From: JACVRW01 sp035645115
Lineage (GTDB): Bacteria; Actinomycetota; Thermoleophilia; Solirubrobacterales; Thermoleophilaceae
DNA length: 14,853 bases
Reading direction: 5' to 3'
Assembly (NCBI GenBank): GCA_035645115.1
Contig: DASQNF010000012.1
Coordinates: 1 to 14,853, forward strand
Every line of letters starts with the position of its first letter. Position 1 is the stretch's first letter. The notes beneath the pieces are model-generated. The model did no database searches. It was given only the letters and a program-made list of their open reading frames with translations, and was not told the DNA's origin. This document shows, piece after piece, positions 7,486 through 14,760 of the stretch. The position numbers were made by a program, and so were the translations under genes.

Positions 7486-7493
7486 ATCACCTC

Positions 7494-8582
7494 ATGGACA
7501 CGGGCAGCTACCTGGCCGTCATCAAGGTCGTCGGGATCGGCGGCGGAGGCACCAATGCCGTGAACCGCATGGTCGACGCCGGCCTCAAGGGCGTGGAGTT
7601 CATCGCGGTGAACACCGACGCCCAGGCACTCCAGATGTGCGACGCCGACATCAAGCTCCAGATCGGCAACCAGCTCACCCGCGGGCTCGGCGCGGGCGCC
7701 AACCCGGAGGTGGGCTACGGCGCGGCCAACGAGAGCCGCGACGAGATCAAGGAGGCGCTGAAGGGCGCCGACATGGTGTTCGTGACCGCCGGCGAAGGCG
7801 GGGGCACCGGCACCGGCGCCGCCCCGGTGATCGCCGAGGTGTCAAAGCAGGAGGTGGGCGCGCTCACGGTCGGGGTCGTGACCAAGCCCTTCGACTTCGA
7901 GGGCACCCAGCGCATGCGCCAGGCCGTTGAGGGCATCGACCGCCTGCGCGAGCAGGTGGACACGATGATCGTGATCCCGAACGAGAAGCTGCTCGCGGTG
8001 GTGGAGCGCCGCACGAGCATTCTCGACGCGTTCCGCGAGGCCGACGCCGTGCTCGGCCAGGGCGTGCAGGGCATCACCGACCTGATCACCACACCCGGCC
8101 TGATCAACCTCGACTTCGCCGACGTGCGCACGATCATGCAGGACGCCGGGTCGGCGCTGATGGGGATCGGCGAGGCCTCCGGCGAGAACCGGGCCGCCGA
8201 GGCGGCGAAGAACGCGATCTCGAGCCCGCTGCTGGAGCAGTCCGTCGAGGGTGCCACCGGCATCCTGCTCAACATCACCGGCGGCACCGACCTCGGCCTG
8301 TTCGAGGTCAACGAGGCGGCCGAGATCATCCAGTCCGCCGCCGACCAGAGCTCGAACATCATCTTCGGCGCTGTGGTGGACGACGGCCTGGCCGACGCCG
8401 TTCGCGTGACCGTGATCGCCACCGGGTTCGAGAGGCCGGGGCGGATGCCGCTCTTCTCGGAGGACTCCACCGGCCGCCGGCGCGAGCCGCGCCGGCGCGA
8501 CGTGAAGCTCGACGAGCGCCAGCGCGAGTCGCTCGAGATCTCGGACGACGAGATCGACGTCCCCTCGTTCCTGAAGGACTAG
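7494..8582 (+). CDS. ftsZ: Cell division GTPase FtsZ
   Basis: Tubulin-like GTPase that polymerises into the Z-ring and recruits the divisome. From ATG 7494 the product is 362 residues. The nucleotide-binding domain begins at IKVVGIGGGGTNAV (10-23); the tubulin signature GGGTGTG is at 102-108; PFDFEGTQR (132-140) and NEKLL (163-167) follow. The synergy (T7) loop NLDFADV (205-211) carries the Asp residues that complete GTP hydrolysis in the next subunit. The core ends near 316. A short, highly charged linker (about 317-350, many Arg/Glu) leads to the conserved C-terminal peptide DDEIDVPSFLKD (351-362) that binds membrane anchors such as SepF. No ftsA is next to it, as is normal in actinobacteria. 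It has its own promoter. Confidence 0.98.
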   Translation: MDTGSYLAVIKVVGIGGGGTNAVNRMVDAGLKGVEFIAVNTDAQALQMCDADIKLQIGNQLTRGLGAGANPEVGYGAANESRDEIKEALKGADMVFVTAGEGGGTGTGAAPVIAEVSKQEVGALTVGVVTKPFDFEGTQRMRQAVEGIDRLREQVDTMIVIPNEKLLAVVERRTSILDAFREADAVLGQGVQGITDLITTPGLINLDFADVRTIMQDAGSALMGIGEASGENRAAEAAKNAISSPLLEQSVEGATGILLNITGGTDLGLFEVNEAAEIIQSAADQSSNIIFGAVVDDGLADAVRVTVIATGFERPGRMPLFSEDSTGRRREPRRRDVKLDERQRESLEISDDEIDVPSFLKD

Positions 8583-8609
8583 GTCGCCGCCGCCGCGCGG
8601 CCGGGCCGG

Positions 8610-9077
8610 GTGACCGAGCTTCGCGAGATCCCGGCGGGCGAGACCGGCCTCGCCTTCGAGGCGATGAGCGCGCTTCGCACCCGCTACGACGACGAGGCCG
8701 CCTTCGTCCGGCGCGTCGACCGGGTCCAGCGGCACGAGGGGTACCGGCTGCTCGGCGCCTTCGAGGGCGCCCGCTGCCTCGCCGTGGCGGGGTTTCGCGA
8801 GCTCCACACACTCGCCTGGGGCCACGTGGTCTACGTGGACGACCTCTCGACCCACCCCGACGGGCGCCGGCGGGGCTTCGGGCGTGCGCTGCTCGAATGG
8901 CTGGCCGAGGAGGCCGCCCGGCTCGGGTGCGAGCAGCTCCACCTCGACTCCGGCGTGGAGGCGAACCGGCTCGACGCGCACAGGCTCTACCTCAACACCG
9001 GCATGCGCATCACGAGCTTCCACTTCGCAAAGGCGATCGGCGCCCGGCCGGCCGCCGCAAGCCCGCCGCCCGCGTGA
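8610..9077 (+). CDS. GNAT family N-acetyltransferase
   Basis: A 155-residue protein with the acetyl-CoA-binding core of the GNAT fold. The strand VVYVDDLSTHPDGRR (73-87) leads to the R-x-x-G-x-G pyrophosphate loop RRRGFGRALLEWL (86-98), and the helix HRLYLNTGM (124-132) matches the end of the domain, where FY..xGF is usual. Substrate specificity cannot be read from this; targets range from amino acids and antibiotics to protein N-termini. The GTG start is 27 bases after ftsZ, without a clear Shine-Dalgarno sequence, and its stop overlaps the next gene (GTGA), so it is probably co-translated with the M20 peptidase. The Ala/Pro C-tail (146-155) is likely unstructured. Confidence 0.85.
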   Translation: MTELREIPAGETGLAFEAMSALRTRYDDEAAFVRRVDRVQRHEGYRLLGAFEGARCLAVAGFRELHTLAWGHVVYVDDLSTHPDGRRRGFGRALLEWLAEEAARLGCEQLHLDSGVEANRLDAHRLYLNTGMRITSFHFAKAIGARPAAASPPPA

Positions 9078-10192
9078 TCGACGCCGCCCCGCGCTTGGCG
9101 CTGGTGGCCGAGCGGGAGCTCGAGGCGCTCGTCGGCGTGTCCTCGCCCTCGGGTGACGTGCCCGGCGCGGAGGAGTGCGCGGCGCTGGCGGCCGCCTTCT
9201 TGCCGCCGGAGGCGAGCGTGGAGCGGGTGGCCTGCTCCTCCGAGGGCCACGCCCCCGACCTGATCGGCCGGCTCGTGGGCAGCGGAACCCGGCGGGCGGT
9301 GCTGCTCGGGCACCTCGACACCGTCGTGGCGCACGCCGCGCACAGGCCGCTCGAGCGGGATGGCGACAGGCTCGGCGGCTCAGGCGCGGTTGACATGAAG
9401 GGGGGCGTGGCGCTGGCGCTCGGCCTGATGCGCGAGCTCGCCGCCCAGCCCGGTCTCTACGCGGAGGTGGCGATCCTGCTCGTCAACGACGAGGAGTGGC
9501 GGACGGCCGCCTTCGCGCACGGGCCGCGCTTCGTCGGCTTCGACGCGTGCCTCTGCTTCGAGGCGGGCGAGCGGGGCCCCGAGGGCGAGGAGGCCGTGAT
9601 CGTGAAGCGCAAGGCGGCCGCGACCGTGCGCGTGGAGGCGCACGGGCGCTCGGCCCACTCGGGCTCGGCGCCGGAGAAGGGCCGCAGCGCGCTGCTCGCA
9701 CTCGCCCACGCGGCCCAGCGGGTGGCCGCGCAGAGCGATCCGGAGGGGCCCGAGCGCCTGACGGCAGTGCCCACCGTGCTGCGCTCCGGCGACGCCTTCG
9801 ACGTCGTCCCGGCCAGCGGCGAGCTGCTGTGCGACCTGCGTGCCGACAGCCTGAGCGCCTTCGCGCCGGTGCTGGCCGCGCTCCCCGACGAGCACGACGG
9901 GGTGCGACTCGAGACCGAGATGATGCGCGCCTGGCCGGGCATGGACTCGCGCGCGGCCAGCGCCGGCCTGGTGGCGGCCGCGGCGCGGCTGCTCGGGCGG
10001 CCGATCGTGTGCGCGGAGCGCGGCGGGGCGAGCGATGCGAGCCACATGGCCGCCGCCGGGATCGAGCTGACGGTCGACGGCCTCGGCCCGCGCGGCGGCG
10101 GGGCGCACGCACCGCACGAGTGGGTCAGCCGGGAGTCGCTGCGCGCCCGCGCCGAGGTGGCGCTCGCGGTGACCACGGCCCTGCTCGGGTAG
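9074..10192 (+). CDS. M20 family metallopeptidase (ArgE/DapE/CPG2-like)
   Basis: A 372-residue predicted di-zinc hydrolase of the M20 family, which removes acyl or amino acid groups from amide bonds in the cytoplasm. Metal and catalytic residues are in order: GHLDTV (79-84; His80 ligand, Asp82), GSGAVDMKGG (102-111; Asp107 bridging ligand), NDEEW (138-142; Glu140 catalytic base, Glu141 ligand), FEAGE (162-166), and a C-terminal GAHAPHEWV (343-351; His345 ligand). GRSAHSGSAPEKG (191-203) belongs to the lid/dimerisation domain, and GGASDASHMAAAGI (317-330) is typical of the CPG2/ArgE-like branch. The exact substrate is unknown. The GTG start overlaps the GNAT stop; the frame is open further upstream but overlaps the GNAT gene, so that part is ignored. 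gcvT starts 13 bases later. Confidence 0.85.
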   Translation: MIDAAPRLALVAERELEALVGVSSPSGDVPGAEECAALAAAFLPPEASVERVACSSEGHAPDLIGRLVGSGTRRAVLLGHLDTVVAHAAHRPLERDGDRLGGSGAVDMKGGVALALGLMRELAAQPGLYAEVAILLVNDEEWRTAAFAHGPRFVGFDACLCFEAGERGPEGEEAVIVKRKAAATVRVEAHGRSAHSGSAPEKGRSALLALAHAAQRVAAQSDPEGPERLTAVPTVLRSGDAFDVVPASGELLCDLRADSLSAFAPVLAALPDEHDGVRLETEMMRAWPGMDSRAASAGLVAAAARLLGRPIVCAERGGASDASHMAAAGIELTVDGLGPRGGGAHAPHEWVSRESLRARAEVALAVTTALLG

Positions 10193-10195
10193 CCT
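10190..10195 (+). promoter_or_regulatory. Possible -10 box for the gcv operon
   Basis: TAGCCT matches the TANNNT -10 pattern often found ahead of leaderless actinobacterial genes. It includes the TAG stop of the M20 gene and ends 10 bases before the gcvT TTG start, so the transcript would have almost no leader. No Shine-Dalgarno sequence is visible there. No clear -35 is present, so the support is the pattern and spacing only. Confidence 0.35.
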
Positions 10196-10205
10196 GCGGT
10201 GGCGC

Positions 10206-11282
10206 TTGGCCCCCGCCGCCGACACCCTGCGCCGCACGCCGCTGCACGACCGCCACGAGCGGGCCGGCGCGAGGCTCGTCCCCTTCGCGGGCTGGGAGAT
10301 GCCCGTCCAGTACGCGGACGGCATCCGCGCAGAGCACCTGAGCGTGCGTACCGCGGCGGGGGTCTTCGACGTCTCGCACATGGGCGAGATCGAGACGAGC
10401 GGGCCCGAGGCGGAGGCCTTCTTGCAGCACGTCCTCTCGAACGACGTGACGAGGATCCCCGAACGCGGCGCGCAGTACTCGGTGCTCTGCCGCGAGGACG
10501 GCGGCGTGCTCGACGACCTGTTCACCTACAGGCTCGCGCCCGAGCGCTTCCTGACCGTCACGAACGCGTCGAACCACGAACGCGACCTCGCCTGGTTTCG
10601 TCGCCAGGCCGCCGGCTTCGAGGTGCGCGTCCACGACGCGCACTCCGACTGGGCGATGCTCGCGGTGCAGGGGCCCGAGGCGCGCGCGGCGCTCGATCGC
10701 CTCACCGACGCCGAGCTGCCCGCCCGCATGCGCACGGCCGAGCTCGAGCTGGCCGGGGTCGAGGCGCTCGTGTGCGGCACCGGCTACACCGGCGAGGACG
10801 GCTGCGAGCTGATGCTCCCCCCGGATGGCGCGCCCGCGGTCTGGGACGCCCTGCTCGAGCAGGGCGTGCGGCCCGCCGGCCTCGGCGCGCGCGACACGTT
10901 GCGGCTCGAGGTCTGCTTCCACCTCTACGGCAACGACCTGTCGGAGGAGCGCACCCCGATCGAGGCGGGCCTCGGCTGGTGCTGCAAGCTCGACACGGGC
11001 TTCATCGGCTCGGAGGCCCTGCGCGACGCTCAGCCCGAGCAGACGCTCGTTCCGTTCGCCTTCACCGGCCCCGGCATCCCGCGCCAGCACAATCCGGTCC
11101 GCACCGAGCACGGCGACGGCGTCGTGACGAGCGGCTCGCTCTCGCCCTGCCTCGAGACCGGGATAGGGATGGGCTACGTGCCCGCGGCGGCGGCGGAGCC
11201 GGGGACCCGCATCGAGGTCGACGTGCGCGGAAAGGCCCGCGCCGCCGAGGTGAGAGACAAACCGCTCTACGCAAAGGAGTGA
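10206..11282 (+). CDS. gcvT: Glycine cleavage system aminomethyltransferase (T protein)
   Basis: Transfers the methylene carbon from the aminomethyl-lipoyl arm of H protein to tetrahydrofolate, giving 5,10-methylene-THF and ammonia. The 358 residues begin with the family pattern TLRRTPLHDRH (7-17) and FAGWEMPVQY (27-36). GVFDVSHMGE (52-61) and GGVLDDLFTYRL (99-110), with Asp103/Asp104 near the folate site, follow. GTGYTGEDGCEL (about 194-205), the LRLEVCFHLYG segment and TPIEAGLGW mark the second half; ETGIGMGYVP is the C-terminal beta domain. TTG 10206 is chosen because the family N-terminus starts there and no ATG or GTG lies nearby in frame. The GTG at 10199 is out of frame. The stop is one base before the gcvH start. 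Confidence 0.95.
   Translation: MAPAADTLRRTPLHDRHERAGARLVPFAGWEMPVQYADGIRAEHLSVRTAAGVFDVSHMGEIETSGPEAEAFLQHVLSNDVTRIPERGAQYSVLCREDGGVLDDLFTYRLAPERFLTVTNASNHERDLAWFRRQAAGFEVRVHDAHSDWAMLAVQGPEARAALDRLTDAELPARMRTAELELAGVEALVCGTGYTGEDGCELMLPPDGAPAVWDALLEQGVRPAGLGARDTLRLEVCFHLYGNDLSEERTPIEAGLGWCCKLDTGFIGSEALRDAQPEQTLVPFAFTGPGIPRQHNPVRTEHGDGVVTSGSLSPCLETGIGMGYVPAAAAEPGTRIEVDVRGKARAAEVRDKPLYAKE
11273..11279 (+). promoter_or_regulatory. Shine-Dalgarno site of gcvH
   Basis: AAAGGAG lies inside the last codons of gcvT and ends 4 bases before GTG 11284. It is the strongest ribosome binding site in the gcv operon and suggests that H protein, needed at high level as the shuttle, is translated efficiently in spite of its GTG start. 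Confidence 0.6.
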
Positions 11283-11283
11283 C

Positions 11284-11670
11284 GTGGCCGAGGCCAGCTA
11301 CCCGGACGACCTGAAGTACCACGAGGAGCACGACTGGGCCCGTGTCGAGGGCGAGGAGGCCGTCTTCGGAGTGACCTGGTACGCCCAGGACGCCCTCGGC
11401 GAGGTCGTGTTCTTCGACCCGCCGGACGTGGGCGCGCAGCTCAAGAAGGACGAGGCATACGCGGAGGTCGAGTCGGTGAAGGCCGTCTCGGACGTTTTCG
11501 CACCCCTCTCAGGGGAGATCATCGAGGTGAACGAGGCGCTCGCCGAGACGCCCGAGAAGATCAACGAGGACCCATACGGCGAGGGCTGGATGGTGCGGGT
11601 GAGGCTTTCGGACCCCGATGAGCTCGACGCCCTGATGGACGTAGACGCCTACAAGCAGCTTCTCTCTTGA
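11284..11670 (+). CDS. gcvH: Glycine cleavage system H protein (lipoyl carrier)
   Basis: Small cytosolic carrier whose lipoyl-lysine shuttles the aminomethyl group between the P, T and L proteins. The 128-residue length is typical. The N-terminal YHEEHDWARV (12-21) and GVTWYAQDALGEVVF (29-43) are family hallmarks. The lipoylation site is Lys66 in ESVKAVSDV (63-71; codon 11479-11481). PLSGEIIEVNEAL and the C-terminal GEGWMVRV complete the hybrid-barrel fold. The protein must be lipoylated by LipB/LipA or LplA, none of which is in this window. The TGA stop overlaps the gcvPA TTG start (TTGA, 11667-11670). Confidence 0.97.
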   Translation: MAEASYPDDLKYHEEHDWARVEGEEAVFGVTWYAQDALGEVVFFDPPDVGAQLKKDEAYAEVESVKAVSDVFAPLSGEIIEVNEALAETPEKINEDPYGEGWMVRVRLSDPDELDALMDVDAYKQLLS

Positions 11671-13013
11671 GCAGATACACAGCCGTCACAGACCAGGATC
11701 TGAGCGAGATGCTCGCCGCGATCGGCGCGGAGTCGCTCGACGACCTGTTCGCGGACGTGCCCGAGCGCATGCGGCTCGGGCGCGAGCTCGACCTGCCCGA
11801 CGGCCTCTCCGAGCAGGAGGTCTACGAGGACCTCGCGGCGCTGGCGGCGCGCAACCGGCACGCCGACGAGGAGGTCACTTTCGTCGGCGCCGGGATGTAC
11901 GACCACTACGTGCCCGCGGTCGTCGACACGCTGCTCTCGCGCTCGGAGTTCCTCACCCCCTACACGCCCTACCAGCCGGAGGTCTCCCAGGGCGGGCTCC
12001 AGGTGATGTTCGAGTTCCAGACCGCGATCTCGGAGCTCACCGGCCTGCCGGTGTCGAACGCGTCGGTGTACGAGGGCCCGAGCGCCTGCGCGGCGGCCGC
12101 CTATCTCGCCAAGCTCGAGACGCGCCGCACGCGGCTCGTGGCGAGCCGCGGCCTCCATCCCCACTCGCGCGCGGCGCTCGCAACCCATGCCGCCGGCTAC
12201 GGCATGGAGGTGGTGGAGGTCCCGCTCACCGGCGAGGGCGCAACCGACGTCGAGGCGCTCGCCGCGGCGGTGGACGACGACACGGCCGCCGTGTTCGTGC
12301 AGCAGCCGAACTTCCTCGGCACGGTGGAGGAGCTCGGCGAGCTGGCCGAGACCGGCAAGCGCAGCGGCGCGCTGCTCGTCTGCGCGGCCGACCCGCTCCC
12401 GCTCGGGATCCTGAAGCCGCCGGGCGAGCACGGCGCCGACCTGTGCGTGGGAGAGGGGCAGACGCTCGGCAACCGGCTCGACTTCGGCGGCCCCTCGTTC
12501 GGGTTCTTCGCCGCGGACGAGCGCTTCCTGCGCCGCATGCCGGGCCGGATCGCCGGCGAGACGCGCGACCTCGACGGCCGGCGCGGCTTCGTGCTCACCC
12601 TGCAGACCCGCGAGCAGCACATCCGCCGGGAGAAGGCCACTCACAACATCTGCACCGCCCAGGCGCTGAACGCGCTGGCGGGGGTGGTCTACCTGTCGTG
12701 GCTCGGCAAGCGCGGCCTTGTGGAGCTGGGCGAGCTGATGTTGCGCCGCACCCACTACGCGCGCGAGGCGCTCGGCTTCGAGCGGATCAACCCGGGCCCG
12801 GTGGTGCGCGAGTTCGCCGTGCGCGTCCCGGACATCGACGCCTTCGTCGCCCGCGCCCGCGCCGAGGGCATCAACCCCGGCTACCGCCTCGGTCGCGACT
12901 ACCCCGAGTACGAGGACGGGCTGCTCGTGGCGATCACCGAGCGGCGCACCAAGGCGCAGATCGACGCGCTCGCCGGGCTGGCCGCGGAAGTGCGCGAGGG
13001 GGTGGCCGCTTGA
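11667..13013 (+). CDS. gcvPA: Glycine dehydrogenase (decarboxylating) subunit 1 (P protein, N-terminal half)
   Basis: First half of the split P protein, which decarboxylates glycine with PLP and passes the aminomethyl group to H protein. The 448 residues match GcvPA and lack the PLP lysine, which lies in subunit 2. Landmarks are SEMLAAIG (13-20), DDLFADVP (25-32), FVGAGMYDHYVP (72-83) and YTPYQPEVSQGG (99-110), all conserved in the family. Further on come SVYEGPSACAAAAY (133-146) and, past the middle, GEGQTLGN, the REQHIRREKATHNICTAQAL region (within about 312-333) and SWLG. It starts with TTG inside the gcvH stop and ends in a second TTGA overlap with gcvPB, so the subunits are probably made in step. 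Most well-studied actinobacteria carry a fused GcvP instead. Confidence 0.95.
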   Translation: MSRYTAVTDQDLSEMLAAIGAESLDDLFADVPERMRLGRELDLPDGLSEQEVYEDLAALAARNRHADEEVTFVGAGMYDHYVPAVVDTLLSRSEFLTPYTPYQPEVSQGGLQVMFEFQTAISELTGLPVSNASVYEGPSACAAAAYLAKLETRRTRLVASRGLHPHSRAALATHAAGYGMEVVEVPLTGEGATDVEALAAAVDDDTAAVFVQQPNFLGTVEELGELAETGKRSGALLVCAADPLPLGILKPPGEHGADLCVGEGQTLGNRLDFGGPSFGFFAADERFLRRMPGRIAGETRDLDGRRGFVLTLQTREQHIRREKATHNICTAQALNALAGVVYLSWLGKRGLVELGELMLRRTHYAREALGFERINPGPVVREFAVRVPDIDAFVARARAEGINPGYRLGRDYPEYEDGLLVAITERRTKAQIDALAGLAAEVREGVAA

Positions 13014-14566
13014 GCGCGGACACGCTCACCATCTTCGAGCGCTCGCGCGAGGGCCGGCGCGCCTTCACGGCGCCGGCCGACGACGTCCCGCAGGTCCCGA
13101 TCGAGGAGCTGCTGCCCGCCGGCGCCATCCGCGAGCGGCCCGCCGAGTTGCCCGAGGTGTCCGAGCCGGAGCTCGTTCGCCACTACACGACGCTCTCCTC
13201 GAAGAACTTCCATCTCGACAAGGGCTTCTACCCGCTCGGCTCGTGCACGATGAAGCACAACCCGAAGCTGCACGAGCGGGTTGCCGCGCTGCCGGGGCAC
13301 GCGCGCCTTCACCCGCTGCAGGACCCCGAGCACGCGCAGGGGGCGCTCGAGTTGATGCACCGCGTGCAGGGAGCGCTCGGCGAGATCGCGGGATTGCCGC
13401 ACGTATCGCTCCAGCCGAGCGCCGGCTCGCACGGCGAGCTCGCCGGCCTGCTGCTCACGCGCGCCTATCACGAGGACCGCGGCGAGCAGCGCACACGCGT
13501 GCTCACCCCGGACACTGCACACGGCACAAACCCGGCCACCGTGACGATGGCGGGCTACGAGGCGGTCAAGGTCGGCACCGACTCCGACGGCGGGGTGGAC
13601 CTCGACGACCTACGCGAGAAGGCGGGCGACGACGTGGCCTGCCTCATGCTCACGAACCCGAACACGCTCGGGCTCTTCGACCGCAACATCGAGGAGATCG
13701 CCGAGATCGTGCACGACGCCGGCGCCACGCTCTACTACGACGGCGCCAACCTGAACGCGGTGATGGGCATCGCCCGGCCGGGCGACATGGGCTTCGACAT
13801 CGTCCACTTCAACCTGCACAAGACCTTCACGCAGCCGCACGGCGGCGGCGGTCCGGGCGCGGGCCCGATCGCCTGCTCGGACCGGATCGCTCCCTTCCTC
13901 CCGGTCCCGCAGGTGGTGGAGCGCCGCGGCGACAACGGCTCCTCGGACGTGCGCTACGACCTCGACTTCGAGCGTCCGAAGACGATCGGCAAGCTGCGCG
14001 GCTTCCAGGGCAACTTCGGCGTCTTCGTGCGCACCTACGCCTACATCCGCTCGCTCGGCGGCGACGGGCTGAAGGACGTGTCGCAGGTGGCAGTGCTGAA
14101 CGCGAACTACCTGAAGGCGCTGCTGGCGGTGGAGGGGATCGGCGAGTACCTGCCGATCGCGTTCGACCGCACCTGCATGCACGAGTTCGTGCTCTCCGGG
14201 CGCGGCGCCAAGGAGCGGCTCGGGGTGAAGACGCTCGACCTGGCCAAGCGCATGCTCGACCACGGCGTCCACCCGCCCACCGTCTACTTCCCGCTGCTCG
14301 TGGACGAGGCGCTGATGATCGAGCCGACCGAGACCGAGACCAAGGAGCGGCTCGAGCACTTCGCTGGGGTGGTCCGCGAGATCCTCGCGGAGGCCGCGGA
14401 GGATCCCGAGGTGGCTCGCAGCGCCCCGCACACCACGCCGGTGGGCCGCCTCGACGAGGCGGGCGCAGCCAAGCGCCCGGTGGTCCGCTGGCGCCCCGAG
14501 GCCGAGAACCCGGGCGACCCGGAGCGGGCCAAGGACGCGACGGCGAGCGGCACCGGGGCGATGTAG
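13010..14566 (+). CDS. gcvPB: Glycine dehydrogenase (decarboxylating) subunit 2 (P protein, PLP-binding half)
   Basis: Catalytic half of the split P protein; pairs with GcvPA. From TTG 13010 it has 518 residues, slightly longer than the usual 480-500 because of a C-terminal tail. TIFERSREGRR (7-17) is the family N-terminus and supports the TTG start. LGSCTMKHNPK (76-86), SAGSHGEL (137-144) and TAHGTNPATV (169-178) build the active site. YYDGANLNAVMG (242-253) precedes the PLP Schiff-base lysine, Lys271, in HFNLHKTFTQPHGGGGPG (266-283). The last 35 or so residues are Pro/Ala/Glu-rich and not conserved. The frame is open far upstream within gcvPA but that part is Arg-rich out-of-phase sequence. 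Confidence 0.96.
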   Translation: MSADTLTIFERSREGRRAFTAPADDVPQVPIEELLPAGAIRERPAELPEVSEPELVRHYTTLSSKNFHLDKGFYPLGSCTMKHNPKLHERVAALPGHARLHPLQDPEHAQGALELMHRVQGALGEIAGLPHVSLQPSAGSHGELAGLLLTRAYHEDRGEQRTRVLTPDTAHGTNPATVTMAGYEAVKVGTDSDGGVDLDDLREKAGDDVACLMLTNPNTLGLFDRNIEEIAEIVHDAGATLYYDGANLNAVMGIARPGDMGFDIVHFNLHKTFTQPHGGGGPGAGPIACSDRIAPFLPVPQVVERRGDNGSSDVRYDLDFERPKTIGKLRGFQGNFGVFVRTYAYIRSLGGDGLKDVSQVAVLNANYLKALLAVEGIGEYLPIAFDRTCMHEFVLSGRGAKERLGVKTLDLAKRMLDHGVHPPTVYFPLLVDEALMIEPTETETKERLEHFAGVVREILAEAAEDPEVARSAPHTTPVGRLDEAGAAKRPVVRWRPEAENPGDPERAKDATASGTGAM

Positions 14567-14586
14567 GCAGCTGCCCCGGCAAGCGG

Positions 14587-14604
14587 CTCGGCGCGCGGCC
14601 CGAG
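14587..14604 (+). terminator. Weak GC hairpin after gcvPB
   Basis: CTCGG (14587-14591) pairs with CCGAG (14600-14604) around an 8-base GC-rich loop, 21 bases past the gcvPB stop. There is no T run after it, so it could only be a weak or non-canonical terminator. The position at the operon end is the main support. Confidence 0.3.
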
Positions 14605-14657
14605 GGATGTGGAGCCGTTGTACCAAATGGCGCATTCCGTCCGCCGCCGAGGCCGAA

Positions 14658-14717
14658 CTTGCAAGATCCGCTGTGACGCGCGCGTTGACCCTGGGAAGGA
14701 CGAAGACGGTTGCAACC
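14658..14717 (+). promoter_or_regulatory. Pair of TTGCAA-centred palindromes upstream of the secreted-protein gene
   Basis: CTTGCAAG (14658-14665) and GGTTGCAACC (14708-14717) are perfect palindromes with the same TTGCAA core, with centres 51 bases apart, about five helical turns. A -35-like TTGACC (14685-14690) lies between them, but no good -10 is found at 16-18 bases. They sit in the gap between gcvPB and the next gene and could be operator half-sites of one regulator; this is inference. Confidence 0.35.
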
Positions 14718-14760
14718 ATTGCGCCGCTGGTACGCGTGCGCTGACGAACAGGGGGTCAGG

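Noticed and set aside
7461..7493. Upstream TTG start of FtsZ
   Set aside because: No ribosome binding site; ATG 7494 has AGAGGGGA at 8 bases and gives the normal FtsZ N-terminus.
12443..13009. Upstream in-frame extension of gcvPB
   Set aside because: It overlaps conserved gcvPA sequence and translates to Arg-rich noise; the family N-terminus begins right after TTG 13010.
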